The notes below the pieces were generated by a model. It was not told the DNA's origin. It did no database searches and worked only from the letters and a program-made list of their open reading frames with translations. Of a stretch of DNA of 42,039 nt, positions 25,386 to 34,107 are shown piece after piece (the stretch's first letter is position 1; each line of letters begins with the position of its first letter). This DNA comes from Deltaproteobacteria bacterium (lineage in GTDB: Bacteria; Desulfobacterota; GWC2-55-46), in assembly GCA_016212705.1 (NCBI GenBank), contig JACREU010000093.1, forward strand, positions 1 through 42,039. The letters run 5' to 3'. Both the position numbers and the translations under genes were made by a program.

Positions 25386-25401
25386 CTGATCCTCCTAAGT
25401 T

Positions 25402-26058
25402 TTAAACCGCTGATTGGAACTTGCGTCTGCGCGCCTCGAGGAACGGGTTCTTTACGTCCCTGAACCCGTAGCTCTGGCCCGCGGAGCCCTGCACGTTCAC
25501 CCCGTCTTTCAAGAGCCTGTCGAGCTCTTCCCTCGGCATGTTTCGCCAGGAGAGCGGGTCCGAGAGGTTGTGTCTGCGCTCGCCGTATGAGAACCTCGCG
25601 CCCAGGGAGCCCGCCCCGGCGCCGGCGGCGGGCCTCAGGTGGTGTGGCCTCTCGGAGAGCCAGGCTGAGACGAACTCGTCTACCGACATCGGCCCTCCCA
25701 TGCTGTTCACCATGGCCGCGCCCGAATCGTTGGTCACCGACGCCTCGTTGCCTTCGTCGAGCCTTATGCGCCTCTTGAGGAGCTCGGCGACCTCCTCGGC
25801 GTCAACGACCCCGTGCCTGGAGATCGACCTCAACAGCACGGCCGCCTTCCTCTCCTCCCGGAGCCTCTCCACCTCTGTTTTAAGCCTCTCGAACTCCTCC
25901 GTGGAGGAACGCTTCGAGGCCTTCGCGTACGCCTTCCTGTACGCCTCGTCTATGAGTTCCTGGACCTTCGCCTGTTGCTCCGGCTGAAAGCTCACCCTGC
26001 CCTCGTCTCCCGCGCTCAAGCCGTCCGTTGAGACCGTTTTAAGTTCGTCAACCTGCAT
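25402..26058 (-). CDS. Capsid scaffolding protein
   Basis: The 218-residue protein has a central charged coiled-coil (about 25-110), with an EFERLKTEVERLREERKAA stretch. It is flanked by Gly/Asp-rich parts and has a basic C-terminal end (FLEARRRKFQSAV). It sits between the portal and coat genes, the standard scaffold position, and no separate prohead protease gene is visible. It would guide coat assembly and then leave the head. GGAGGAGGGG precedes the ATG. Confidence 0.65.
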   Translation of the reverse strand: MQVDELKTVSTDGLSAGDEGRVSFQPEQQAKVQELIDEAYRKAYAKASKRSSTEEFERLKTEVERLREERKAAVLLRSISRHGVVDAEEVAELLKRRIRLDEGNEASVTNDSGAAMVNSMGGPMSVDEFVSAWLSERPHHLRPAAGAGAGSLGARFSYGERRHNLSDPLSWRNMPREELDRLLKDGVNVQGSAGQSYGFRDVKNPFLEARRRKFQSAV

Positions 26059-26115
26059 TTTGAACCCCTCCTCCCCCGCGTTTCCCTGCCGCTCCTCGCC
26101 CCGGGGTTAGGGCCC

Positions 26116-26343
26116 TTAAAGATGACGGCAATCCGCCTCGTCTGACAGGAGCGCCTTAATCGCCTCCATGTCACTAAGACCCGTTGTCGCCTCGCGGCAG
26201 ATTTCGGCCTTCTCGGTCATCAAGAGCCTCATCCATTCGCCGGCCCCGATGGCCGCGATGACCGAATTCCTCGCCTCAAGCAATACTCGCCGCGTTATCC
26301 ATTCCGCGGTCTTGTCGTCTATTGAGCGGACGCCCCCGCTCAT
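26116..26343 (-). CDS. Hypothetical small phage protein
   Basis: The 75-residue product starts MSGGVRSIDDKTAEWITRRV and is predicted helical, ending in SDEADCRHL. No family recognised. Its ATG overlaps the portal TGA (ATGA), so it is co-translated between the portal and scaffold genes. It may be a minor head accessory, by position only. Confidence 0.55.
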   Translation of the reverse strand: MSGGVRSIDDKTAEWITRRVLLEARNSVIAAIGAGEWMRLLMTEKAEICREATTGLSDMEAIKALLSDEADCRHL

Positions 26344-27689
26344 GCCTTCGCTATCTCTTCGCTTATGAGGGACTTAACCCCCTCGTCGAGCTTCGGGAGC
26401 ACCGCGAACGCTATCTTCTTTTGTAGCTCCTTCCTGAATGTCTCAGAGTCCACGCGCGCGGTCTGCGCGCTTATCGCCCTGCCGAGGTCGTTTTCGAGAT
26501 CGCGCGCCGAGAAGTCGTCCGGGTAGTCTATCGTCCCGTCAAAGGCCCTCCCCTCCCACTTCGCCCAGAGCTCGATGACCCTCGTCTCGGCCTGTTCGAG
26601 GTTGTCGGCCTTCTCGCTCAGGGCCGAGTGGAGCTGTCTCTGTTCGACTTCGAGCGCCGCGCCGGAGCGCGCCTGCGCGGATTCCTCCGTAGCCCTCGCC
26701 CCTCCCATCCTCGCGATCCTGTATATCTCGGCTATATCGTTCCTCACCCACTCCCTTATCTCGGTCAAGGACGAGTGCGGGGCCTCGAGCCAGTACGGCC
26801 TTCCGTTCGGGAGCTCCGGGTCGAACTGCAGTATATTGTGCGGCCCGACCTCCTTGTCCCCGCGGTCGGCCCCTCTCGAATACGGTATCGCGAGCATTGG
26901 AAAGGCCGTGTTCTCGATTATTTCTCTCGCGTCGGAGCAGAGGTAGTAGATGTTCCTGTTGATGTCGGCTATGTCGTTCAGGTCCGATATGCCAATCATC
27001 CTTATCCCGGACTGTTTGTTGTAGAGGTTCACGACCGGCACTTCACCCAGCCCGTGCTCGCCGGCGTCCGCAAGGACGGCCTCGCCGTCGCTCCCCTCCT
27101 GCCAGAGCTCCCAACCCTGCCTGGTCCATATCCTGCACGCGCCGGGGGCCTCCATTATCTTTATCGTTTCAAGCGCCATCCTGCCCGTTGACGGGTCCCT
27201 GTCATACGACCAGTCGAGGAGGTTCTCCGGTGTAACGAGCGCGACATACGGCCTTACGCCGAAGGCCTCCGCCTCCGCCCTCGTCGTCGCCTTGCCCCTC
27301 GGCTTGTCAACGACAATCGACACCCTGCCGTAGGCGGACGCGAACCGCTGGGCCTCCCTCATGAAGTGCCTGAACGTGTTGCCTTCGAGGTCAGCGTCCT
27401 TCAAGAACGCGCGGAAGAGCGGGTCCGAGCCCAGAGACCCGAACTCACGCCTCGCGTCATTCCTGAAGAGGTGAGAGACGAATGTGTCGACTATCGGGCC
27501 GCAATAGTTGTAGAAGTAGCTCGTTTCCTTCCTCCGCGCGTAATTGGCATCGCTCTCGAAAGGGTGCTTCAAAAGATAGTTGCCGTCCCTGTACGTCCTC
27601 CCCCCGAAGTACGAGCGTATGTGGAACCTCCACTCGTCGACGAGCGCCTCATAGCTGGGGTGCTTCTTCTCTAACTCGTCTCTCGTCAT
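26340..27689 (-). CDS. Phage portal protein
   Basis: The 449-residue protein has the portal layout: an N-terminal part with NYARRKETSYFYNYCGPIV, a beta/helix core with VTPENLLDWSYDRDPSTG, then long helical clip and crown regions with Glu/Ala-rich segments (about 320-440). Similar proteins form the DNA-entry dodecamer. It starts 11 bases after terL, as usual, with CAGGAGAAG before the ATG. Assignment is by pattern, size and position. Confidence 0.75.
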   Translation of the reverse strand: MTRDELEKKHPSYEALVDEWRFHIRSYFGGRTYRDGNYLLKHPFESDANYARRKETSYFYNYCGPIVDTFVSHLFRNDARREFGSLGSDPLFRAFLKDADLEGNTFRHFMREAQRFASAYGRVSIVVDKPRGKATTRAEAEAFGVRPYVALVTPENLLDWSYDRDPSTGRMALETIKIMEAPGACRIWTRQGWELWQEGSDGEAVLADAGEHGLGEVPVVNLYNKQSGIRMIGISDLNDIADINRNIYYLCSDAREIIENTAFPMLAIPYSRGADRGDKEVGPHNILQFDPELPNGRPYWLEAPHSSLTEIREWVRNDIAEIYRIARMGGARATEESAQARSGAALEVEQRQLHSALSEKADNLEQAETRVIELWAKWEGRAFDGTIDYPDDFSARDLENDLGRAISAQTARVDSETFRKELQKKIAFAVLPKLDEGVKSLISEEIAKA

Positions 27690-27700
27690 CTCTTCTCCTG

Positions 27701-28966
27701 TTATTTGTAAAACCTCGTGGCCGGGTCGCGCCTCAATATCCTCAGCGGGAACTCGTACTCGACGAAGTACCCAAGCGCGTCGGAGGCGTGGGTAAGCTCT
27801 TTTTTCGCCTTATCCATCCCGTTTGAACCGGCCCATTCTATCGTCTCAAGGTCTTTCCTTAAGGCGGCGCACCTCGGGTGATGGCTGAGCCTCGCTTCAC
27901 CCCCGGCGCTACCTAAAAGCGCGTTCACGGCGTTCACCCTGTCCCTTACGGCCGGGTTCGAGCGCTTCAGCCTCTGCTCCTTAAACCCCATCTCGAAGAG
28001 GATAGCGTAATCGCTCTTCCCGGCGGTAGAGCGCGCCGAGCCTGCCGCGTCTCCGTATATGACTACCCCTTCTTTGTGGCGGCCGTACCTCTTTAGCGCC
28101 TCTCGCCCCATCTCCGCGGTATTGGTGTCCCTCAAGACTATCTCGTCGGCAACCCACACCCTTTTCCCGTCTGTCTGAGCTATCTCCCATACGCACGGGT
28201 CTACGTTGAAGTCACAGCATATCGATACCGGCGCCCCAGGCCTTATCGCGACGGATGCGTCCTCGTGGACCTCGGCGCTGTATGCGTAGTAGACCCTGCC
28301 TGTGGCCCCCTCGAAGCTCGCCTCGTACTCCTGCCTGAAGGTCCTGGGATCGAGCACCCTTCTGGCCGCCTCTACCTCCTCGGGCGGGAGTATCTCGGAT
28401 GAGCGCCAGGTGTAGGCCCCCCAGTCCTCGTCCGCGCTGAACCTGGCGTAGTCATAGAGCTCCTTATAATGGCCGAGCCCTTCGGGGACGCCTATGAACC
28501 AGCACCAGCCGCCCCTGTCCGAGAGGGCGGGCCTGATGTTTTCCGCCCAGGCCTCAGGCCTCATGTTCGCGTACTCGTCGAGTACGCCGCCGTCCCAGGG
28601 AGTCCCCTCTATTCTCTGCGGCTTGTCGAGCCCTACGACCCATAGCTCGCTCCCGAAGACGGTCACAAGGCAGAGGTCGGTCTCGTATACCTTCCTGATC
28701 CACCCCGGTGGAGAGAGCGCCTTCAAGTCCCTCCAGAATATGCGTTTGGCCTGGTCCCTCGTAGGCGCGGCCGCGAAGTACCTCGGGTCGCTCCAGTTTC
28801 TTTTTATCGGGAGCGACATGACGAGTCTGCGCTTGGCTATCTCCGTCTTTCCGCTCCTCCTGCCCGCCGGCACTACCGCGAACCTCTTATTCTCCGAAAG
28901 GAGCCTCGCCTGCTCCCTGTTGAACCGTAACCCGTGCCATCTCCGCGGCAGTCTCTGTAGCGTCAT
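27701..28966 (-). CDS. Terminase large subunit
   Basis: The 421-residue packaging motor has an ATPase domain with Walker A GRRSGKT (35-41) and Walker B GGVLDEY (126-132). Its RNase-H-like nuclease domain carries Asp252 in CCDFNVDP, Asp306 in IYGDAAG and a further Asp in THASDALGY. It cuts and pumps DNA into proheads. The start at 28966 is preceded six bases upstream by GGAGG; the ORF also opens further upstream. It overlaps terS by 80 bases in a different frame. Confidence 0.93.
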   Translation of the reverse strand: MTLQRLPRRWHGLRFNREQARLLSENKRFAVVPAGRRSGKTEIAKRRLVMSLPIKRNWSDPRYFAAAPTRDQAKRIFWRDLKALSPPGWIRKVYETDLCLVTVFGSELWVVGLDKPQRIEGTPWDGGVLDEYANMRPEAWAENIRPALSDRGGWCWFIGVPEGLGHYKELYDYARFSADEDWGAYTWRSSEILPPEEVEAARRVLDPRTFRQEYEASFEGATGRVYYAYSAEVHEDASVAIRPGAPVSICCDFNVDPCVWEIAQTDGKRVWVADEIVLRDTNTAEMGREALKRYGRHKEGVVIYGDAAGSARSTAGKSDYAILFEMGFKEQRLKRSNPAVRDRVNAVNALLGSAGGEARLSHHPRCAALRKDLETIEWAGSNGMDKAKKELTHASDALGYFVEYEFPLRILRRDPATRFYK

Positions 28967-29327
28967 CCGTCGCCTCCGGCCCTTCTTCAAGCCCCCAGGC
29001 CATGCGCTCGCCCCTTATCACGCTGGAGAGTACCTCTCCTGCGATTTTGGCCACTTTAAGCTCTTCCAGCCCGAGCTTCGCGTCGTTGTTGCTTAAGCCC
29101 TTTACAAGCCTCTTCTTCACGCCTTTCCAGAGGTCCCTGTGGTCGACGAGCAGCTCTCCGTGTACCGGCTCGTCCCTGAGCGCTTGAGGTGCTTCCCCCC
29201 TCTCCCATCCCTCTTTCCCGGCCCGCCTTCTTATCGTGCTCTCATGGCATCCGTGGGACCTTGCAAGGCCCCGCACCGCCACGCCTGCCTCATATCCGGT
29301 CCTGACCGCGTTCCAGTCTATCGCCAC
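28887..29327 (-). CDS. Terminase small subunit
   Basis: The 146-residue protein has an N-terminal helix-turn-helix (DWNAVRTGYEAGVAVRGLAR ... STIRRRA, about 4-35) typical of TerS. A central helical oligomerisation part (about 55-110) and a low-complexity acidic end follow. It starts with GTG at 29327. It lies directly upstream of terL and overlaps it, fitting a packaging pair that recognises DNA and delivers it to TerL. Confidence 0.8.
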   Translation of the reverse strand: MAIDWNAVRTGYEAGVAVRGLARSHGCHESTIRRRAGKEGWERGEAPQALRDEPVHGELLVDHRDLWKGVKKRLVKGLSNNDAKLGLEELKVAKIAGEVLSSVIRGERMAWGLEEGPEATDDATETAAEMARVTVQQGAGEAPFGE

Positions 29328-29364
29328 TTCCCACCCCCGGCCCTTATCTCCTCCGGCACCCCTC

Positions 29365-29538
29365 TCAGACTTCGTCGAGCCCTTCGTGCTCCTCGCACCT
29401 CCTCAAGGGATAGAGGCTTACGTATACCCTGTTGCATTCGGCACAGCGCTCCGGCTCTCGCAGGAGCACCCGGCTCCCCCGCCCGCCGCCAGTCCACCTT
29501 CCGAAATCCGCCGACTTGGAACCAAGGCTCATCTCCAT
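29365..29538 (-). CDS. Small zinc-finger protein upstream of terS
   Basis: The 57-residue product, from ATG at 29538 with GGAGGAGAG upstream, carries C-x2-C-x12-C-x2-H (Cys32, Cys35, Cys48, His51). It is therefore a probable zinc ribbon or finger. The N-terminal half is Gly/Arg-rich. It is the first gene after the upstream terminator, so it opens the packaging operon. Function unknown; DNA or RNA binding is inferred. No HNH motif is seen. Confidence 0.65.
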   Translation of the reverse strand: MEMSLGSKSADFGRWTGGGRGSRVLLREPERCAECNRVYVSLYPLRRCEEHEGLDEV

Positions 29539-29651
29539 CGCCGCTCTCCTCCAGGTGTAATTTTACTTAGTGCGGTCTTTTTTCTACCCCTGCGGCGGAA
29601 TCCTCACGATTTTGAAGGAGGAAATCCGGTTTTTTATTCTTGCGCCCGGGC

Positions 29652-29689
29652 CGGAAATAAAAACAGGCCGGGCATATCGCCCGGCCTGT
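29652..29689 (-). terminator. Terminator between regulator genes and packaging operon
   Basis: A perfect 11-bp stem (29663-29673 with 29679-29689) is followed on the minus strand by TTTTTATTTCC (29652-29662). It closes the short transcript from 30473, so the structural operon needs its own promoter or antitermination. The rest of the 288-base gap 29539-29826 holds no clear promoter or gene. Confidence 0.88.
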
Positions 29690-29826
29690 CAATTTCAAAA
29701 AAATCAGTTTTTAAACACCCCGCCTTTTCTAAATAATGGCCGATGGGTCTATAATGTCAGATATCCTCCCTTAATTGACAACCGTTGTTTCTAATCCCTG
29801 ACGCGGCGGCTACTGCCAGCTAACGC

Positions 29827-30030
29827 TCAATTCTCCTGATGGTCCTCGGTAAGCCAGCCATAACCGTTCTCGGTCGCCCAGAGGGCCTTTCTCTCTATCA
29901 TGCTCTCGACCCCTCCGCCAAACCCGTATACCTTCATCTCCCCGAGCAAGTCGCCCATCGACTGATACTGCCTCATGGTCTTGTACTCAAGCCAGTCCAT
30001 CTTGTTGTCGCCGGTTTTTTCAGCCTTCAC
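29827..30030 (-). CDS. Hypothetical small phage protein beside the regulator
   Basis: From GTG at 30030 the product is 67 residues: VKAEKTGDNKMDWLEYKTM, then a helical segment and a Trp/Asp end (WLTEDHQEN). A one-base gap separates it from the preceding stop, and GGAGAAGG is present upstream. No family is recognised. An ATG a few codons further on would give about 57 residues. Confidence 0.55.
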   Translation of the reverse strand: MKAEKTGDNKMDWLEYKTMRQYQSMGDLLGEMKVYGFGGGVESMIERKALWATENGYGWLTEDHQEN

Positions 30031-30031
30031 C

Positions 30032-30295
30032 TCAAAGGTCCTTCTCCTCCTCCTGTGTCCTTGAAGACGCGACCTTCTCCTCTGCCCTGTAGAGTATCTC
30101 ATATGCCCTCCCGAGTGAGATTCTGTGGCTCTCAGCTATAACCTTCATGTGGGTGTTCCAGTAATGATATTCCGTAAAGACGGACCTCTCCCTGGGGCTA
30201 AGGTCGACAAGCGGCCACAAAAGGTGCCTTACCTCCTCGCCGCTCCCCTTGAGAGCGCCGTAGAACTGGTCCGGGTCTATCCTTATCTTTTCCAC
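30032..30295 (-). CDS. Sigma-region-4-like regulator (ArpU/RinA-like)
   Basis: The 87-residue product, from a GTG start, has LSPRERSVFTEYHYWN, followed by VIAESHRISLGRAYEILYRAEEKV. This is the pattern of a sigma-70 region 4 helix-turn-helix, without region 2. Small proteins of this kind (ArpU/RinA type) sit just upstream of terS in many phages and switch on packaging genes. By that analogy it may activate the operon beginning at 29538. The specific family assignment is tentative. Confidence 0.6.
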   Translation of the reverse strand: MEKIRIDPDQFYGALKGSGEEVRHLLWPLVDLSPRERSVFTEYHYWNTHMKVIAESHRISLGRAYEILYRAEEKVASSRTQEEEKDL

Positions 30296-30331
30296 TCTTT
30301 TAAGCCCCCTTGAAAAAACAGAAAACCCTAA

Positions 30332-30367
30332 CGCCCGCTTGGGCGCATGCGGTCCCGCTTGAGACCG
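30332..30367 (-). promoter_or_regulatory. Tandem hairpins with direct repeats in the phage leader
   Basis: The 5' leader of the regulator contains two short hairpins (30332-30345 and 30350-30367). The loop regions share CCCGCTTG (30334-30341 and 30354-30361) at 20-base spacing, two DNA turns. They could be a tandem operator or an RNA leader structure. The 335-base gap 30296-30630 also holds the promoter below and the ychF terminator. Confidence 0.45.
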
Positions 30368-30472
30368 GATTATGAATTTTATCAGAGCAGGGATACTTGG
30401 AGGGCGGCTTTGTGAATACAGAGGCTTCAGTTTTTATAAAAAAGATTTATAATTATATAAAATTTACATATT

Positions 30473-30501
30473 ATTATACATTATTGTTTTATATCTGTCA
30501 A
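30473..30501 (-). promoter_or_regulatory. Consensus sigma-70 promoter of the phage regulator genes
   Basis: Perfect TTGACA (30496-30501), a 17-base spacer and perfect TATAAT (30473-30478) lie on the minus strand in a very AT-rich stretch. Transcription would start about 170 bases before the regulator gene and end at 29652-29689. Confidence 0.85.
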
Positions 30502-30554
30502 GGTAATCGGAATTATCGACACCGTAAAAAGATGCCGCCGGGACCGCGGGGTCC

Positions 30555-30592
30555 AAAAAAAGCCCCCCCCGCCTGTCGGCAGGGGGGGGGCT
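30555..30592 (-). terminator. Intrinsic terminator of ychF
   Basis: A long G/C stem (runs of eight and nine C/G, 30561-30592) is followed on the minus strand by seven T residues. It stops ychF transcription before the phage promoter. A run of A after the stem on the other strand makes it possibly bidirectional. Confidence 0.92.
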
Positions 30593-30630
30593 ATAAAAAC
30601 GCTTTTTAGCTTGTCCGCGGGGACGGCGTC

Positions 30631-31719
30631 TCAGACGTTGAACTTGAAGTGCATTATGTCTCCGTCCTTGACTACGTAGTCCTTGCCCTCTACCCGGAGC
30701 AGACCTTTTTCACGGCAGGCGGCCTCAGAGCCGTATCTTACGAAGTCCTCATAGGCCATCACCTCGGCCTTTATGAAACCGCGCTCGAAGTCGCTGTGTA
30801 TCACCCCTGCGGCCTTCGGGGCCTTCGAGTCGCGCTCGACCGTCCAGGCCCGCACCTCTTTTTTACCGGCGGTAAAGTAGGTAATGAGCCCGAGGAGCGA
30901 GTACGCCGCGACGGCCAGCCTGTCGAGGCCGGACTCCTTAAGGCCGAGGCCTTTCAGGAACTCGGCCCTCTCCTCCTCTGAGAGTTCGGCGATTTCAGAC
31001 TCAATCTTTCCGCATATCACGACAAATCCAGCGCCCTCTTTTTCCGCGACCTCCCTTACGGCCTCTGCCGCGGCTGAATTCCCGGCAAGGTCCTCCTCGC
31101 CGACATTGGCCACGTAGATAATAGGCTTCGCCGTAAGGAGGTTCAGGTCTTTTACTATGGACGCCGTCTCCTTTGAGAGGACCGTCCTCGCAGGGCGTCC
31201 GGCCTCGAAGGCCGCCTTGAGTTCGTTGTATACGGGCAGGGCCTCTGCCATGGCCTTGTCGGTCTTGGCGAGGCGCGAGGCCTTTTCAAGCCTCTTATCG
31301 ACCGAGTCCATGTCCGCGAGTATGAGCTCCGTCTCTATTACCTCTATGTCGCCTTTGGGGTCTATCCTTCCGTCGACGTGGACGATCCCCGGGTCCTCGA
31401 AGCACCTGACGACGTGGACGATGGTATCGACGCTCCTTATGTTGCCGAGGAACTGGTTCCCGAGCCCCTCGCCCTTGGACGCCCCCTTCACGATACCGGC
31501 GATGTCCACGAACTCGACGGCCGTGGGCAAGACCCGCTCCGGCTTTACCAGAGCGGCGAGTTTCTGCATCCTCTCGTCGCGCAGAGGCACCATCCCGATG
31601 TTCGGGTCTATGGTGCAGAACGGATAGTTTGACGCCTCGGCCCCGGCCGCCGTCATGGCGTTGAATATGGTGGACTTCCCGACGTTCGGGAGCCCTATGA
31701 TCCCGCAGTTGAACCCCAT
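30631..31719 (-). CDS. ychF: Redox/ribosome-associated ATPase YchF
   Basis: YchF is an Obg-family P-loop protein that prefers ATP and associates with ribosomes. From ATG at 31719 the product is 362 residues, the usual length. G1 GLPNVGKS is at 9-16, the switch region FVDIAG near 70, and NVGEED stands in place of the usual NKxD. A TGS domain forms the C-terminus (about 278-362), ending KDGDIMHFKFNV. The longer frame to 31899 runs through terminators and is rejected. Confidence 0.96.
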   Translation of the reverse strand: MGFNCGIIGLPNVGKSTIFNAMTAAGAEASNYPFCTIDPNIGMVPLRDERMQKLAALVKPERVLPTAVEFVDIAGIVKGASKGEGLGNQFLGNIRSVDTIVHVVRCFEDPGIVHVDGRIDPKGDIEVIETELILADMDSVDKRLEKASRLAKTDKAMAEALPVYNELKAAFEAGRPARTVLSKETASIVKDLNLLTAKPIIYVANVGEEDLAGNSAAAEAVREVAEKEGAGFVVICGKIESEIAELSEEERAEFLKGLGLKESGLDRLAVAAYSLLGLITYFTAGKKEVRAWTVERDSKAPKAAGVIHSDFERGFIKAEVMAYEDFVRYGSEAACREKGLLRVEGKDYVVKDGDIMHFKFNV

Positions 31720-31748
31720 CTCTAAGAGAATTCCTTTCGTAGTTAATA

Positions 31749-31772
31749 AAAATCCCCGCGGAATCCGCGGGG
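31749..31772 (-). terminator. Hairpin with T-run in the ychF leader
   Basis: Perfect CCCCGCGGA/TCCGCGGGG (31754-31772) is followed on the minus strand by ATTTTTATT. It lies 35 bases before the ychF start. It may be a second stop for hppA readthrough or an attenuator acting on ychF. Confidence 0.6.
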
Positions 31773-31852
31773 CGTCCTGCAAAAAAAACCTCCCCGCGCC
31801 CGATAGAAGAAAGGTGAGCGGGAATATAGGGTTTTTACCCGGTGCAGGCCCT

Positions 31853-31887
31853 AAAAAAGACAAGGCAGGTAAATACCTGCCTTGTCT
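31853..31887 (-). terminator. Intrinsic terminator of hppA
   Basis: A perfect 14-bp stem (31858-31871 with 31874-31887) is followed by six T residues on the minus strand. It is 34 bases beyond the hppA stop codon. Confidence 0.93.
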
Positions 31888-31920
31888 CGCATAATACAAT
31901 ATTTATGCGGAATAATAAAT

Positions 31921-33939
31921 CTAAATTATGAGAGGCGCGATTATGAGCGCGACGATAGACATGAGCTTTATGAGTATGTTCATCGCGGGGCCGGAAGTAT
32001 CCTTGAAGGGGTCTCCGACGGTATCTCCGACGACCGCGGCCTTGTGTGCGTCAGACCCCTTGCCGCCGGGTCTCTTCTCTATGTATTTTTTGGCGTTGTC
32101 CCACGCGCCCCCGGCGTTGGCCATGAATATGGCGAGGAGCACGCCGGTAACAGTCGCGCCCGCGAGCATCCCGCCGAGCGCCTCGGGGCCGAGGACGAAC
32201 CCTACGACCACCGGAGCGGAGACCGCGAGGACCCCCGGCAGTATCATCTCCCGGAGCGCCGCTTTGGTGCTTATGTCTATGCATTTGTCGACGTCCGGCT
32301 TAACGCCTTCCCTGCCTTCCAATAGCCCTGGGATCTCCCTGAACTGCCGCCTTATCTCCTGCACCATCTTGTAGGCGGCCTTTCCGACGCTCGTCATGGT
32401 AAGCGCGCCTATGAAGAACGGGATGACCCCGCCGAGGAGCATCCCTATGACGACGCCGGGGGTCGTAAAAGAGACGCTGAAGGGCTTGCCCGTAGCCACG
32501 CTTATCGTCTCCCCGAAGGCTGAAAAGAGCGCGAGCGCCGTCAACGCCGCCGACCCTATTGCGAACCCCTTGCCTATCGCCGCGGTCGTGTTGCCGAGGG
32601 AGTCGAGCGAGTCCGTTATCTCCCGCACGTCGTGGCCGAGGCCGCTCATCTCGCTGATGCCCCCGGCGTTATCGGCTATGGGGCCGTAGGCGTCCACGCT
32701 CATTATGATGCCGGTCGTCGCGAGCATCCCGACGGCCGCGACGGCTATCCCGTAAATACCGGCGGCGTAGTCGGCGATCCATATCGCGACACAGATGGAT
32801 ATGAGCGGCAGCGCGGTGGACTCGAGCCCCACGGCGAGCCCGGTGATTATATTGGTGGCCGCCCCGGTCTCTGACGCCTCGGCTATCCTTTTTACCGGCC
32901 CTGAGGATGTAAAGTACTCTGTAATAAGCCCAATGAGGGACCCGCCTATGCACCCGGCGGCGACCGCCAGATAGACCTTTACGCTCAAGCCGGTGGCTAT
33001 CGTTACGAAGTAGCCGAGGGCGAGGAATATGGCCGTCGTTGCGAGCGTTGTATACCGGAGCGCCTCAGCCGGGCCGATCCCCTTGAGAATTCTAAGGACA
33101 AAGACCCCGATCATCGACGAAACGAGCCCGGCCGTCACAAGGAGTATCGGATATGACATGAGCGCCTCAGCCGGGCCGAGCGCGCCTATCGCGCCGCCGG
33201 ACATGGCCGTCGCGCCGAGAGCGATCGTTGCGATGATTGACCCTACGTAGGACTCGAATATATCGGCCCCGAGCCCGGCCACGTCGCCGACGTTGTCGCC
33301 GACGTTGTCGGCTATGACGCCCGGGTTTCTCGGGTCGTCCTCCGGGATACCGGCCTCGATCTTGCCGACGAGGTCCGCGCCGACGTCGGCGGTCTTTGTA
33401 AATATGCCGCCTCCGACCCTCGCGAAGAGCGCGATCGACGACGCGCCCATTGCGTAGCCGTTTATGACCGAGGCCGTCGCCGGGTCCCCGAATATCAGGA
33501 AGAGCCCGCCGACGCCGACGAGCCCGATGCTTGCCACAGCCAATCCCATTATCGAGCCCCCGAAAAAGGCCGTCGAGAGCGCCTCAGCCATCGATGGCTT
33601 GTGGACGCGCGCCGCCTCGGCGGTCCTCACGTTCGCCTTTGTCGCGCCCTTCATCCCTATGAAACCGGCGAGCATGGATGAGAACCCCCCGGCTATGTAG
33701 GCGATGGCGGTGTACGGGCCTATGAACGCCCAGAGGGCGATGGCGGCCGCCGCGACGAATACCACGAGGATGGAATACTGCCTCTTCAAGTAGACCATAG
33801 AGCCCCGGTGGATGAGAGAGGCTATCTCCCTCATGCGGGCGTTCCCATCCGGCAATCTTCTTACGTGGAGATAGATGAGGAGAGTCATTACGAGCCCGCC
33901 AAGACCGACAAGCGGCGAGACCGAGGTAAGAAAGTCCAT
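31921..33939 (-). CDS. hppA: Membrane ion-translocating pyrophosphatase, K+-dependent type
   Basis: The 672-residue protein spans the membrane about 16 times and couples PPi hydrolysis to H+ or Na+ export. The catalytic segment DVGADLVGK (185-193), the EDDPRNPG run and DNVGDNVGD (211-219) are intact. In the diagnostic loop [10 protein letters not shown] (449-458), Ala and Gly occupy the positions that are Lys and Thr in K+-independent enzymes. It should therefore need K+. H+ versus Na+ transport cannot be decided here. It has its own promoter (33996-34024), AAAGGAGG before the ATG, and a terminator, so it is a single-gene unit. Confidence 0.96.
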   Translation of the reverse strand: MDFLTSVSPLVGLGGLVMTLLIYLHVRRLPDGNARMREIASLIHRGSMVYLKRQYSILVVFVAAAAIALWAFIGPYTAIAYIAGGFSSMLAGFIGMKGATKANVRTAEAARVHKPSMAEALSTAFFGGSIMGLAVASIGLVGVGGLFLIFGDPATASVINGYAMGASSIALFARVGGGIFTKTADVGADLVGKIEAGIPEDDPRNPGVIADNVGDNVGDVAGLGADIFESYVGSIIATIALGATAMSGGAIGALGPAEALMSYPILLVTAGLVSSMIGVFVLRILKGIGPAEALRYTTLATTAIFLALGYFVTIATGLSVKVYLAVAAGCIGGSLIGLITEYFTSSGPVKRIAEASETGAATNIITGLAVGLESTALPLISICVAIWIADYAAGIYGIAVAAVGMLATTGIIMSVDAYGPIADNAGGISEMSGLGHDVREITDSLDSLGNTTAAIGKGFAIGSAALTALALFSAFGETISVATGKPFSVSFTTPGVVIGMLLGGVIPFFIGALTMTSVGKAAYKMVQEIRRQFREIPGLLEGREGVKPDVDKCIDISTKAALREMILPGVLAVSAPVVVGFVLGPEALGGMLAGATVTGVLLAIFMANAGGAWDNAKKYIEKRPGGKGSDAHKAAVVGDTVGDPFKDTSGPAMNILIKLMSIVALIIAPLII

Positions 33940-33995
33940 AAGACCTCCTTTAAGGTGGGGAGACTGAGTGCGGTCCGAGAGGACGGACTGACGGA

Positions 33996-34024
33996 ATTAT
34001 ACCCGCAAACAGCCGAAGTGGCAA
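33996..34024 (-). promoter_or_regulatory. Sigma-70 promoter of hppA
   Basis: TTGCCA (34019-34024), a 17-base spacer and a perfect TATAAT (33996-34001) lie on the minus strand, about 57 bases before the hppA start. Confidence 0.75.
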
Positions 34025-34107
34025 ATGAATACCGCCCGTAAACCCGCCGGTTATTTCTCAGGCCCCCCCGTCCATGAGACTGCGGCCGGGCGGGAAAAAG
34101 ACACCGC

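Larger units (their letters stand above)
9371..30501 (-). mobile_element. Siphovirus-type prophage or GTA-like particle locus
   Basis: About 21 kb of co-oriented phage genes: regulator, packaging, head, connector, tail, host-recognition and lysis modules in standard siphovirus order. They are bounded by DUF2905/lpxC on one side and ychF on the other. Core genes flank both ends, so the visible cluster appears to be the whole element. It has no integrase, transposase, repressor, replication gene or recognisable att repeats. The tape measure is very short. It is therefore either a defective prophage that kept its late genes or a domesticated particle such as a gene transfer agent. Most genes share the host-like composition; the lipoprotein at 15617 is an AT-rich exception. 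Confidence 0.85.
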
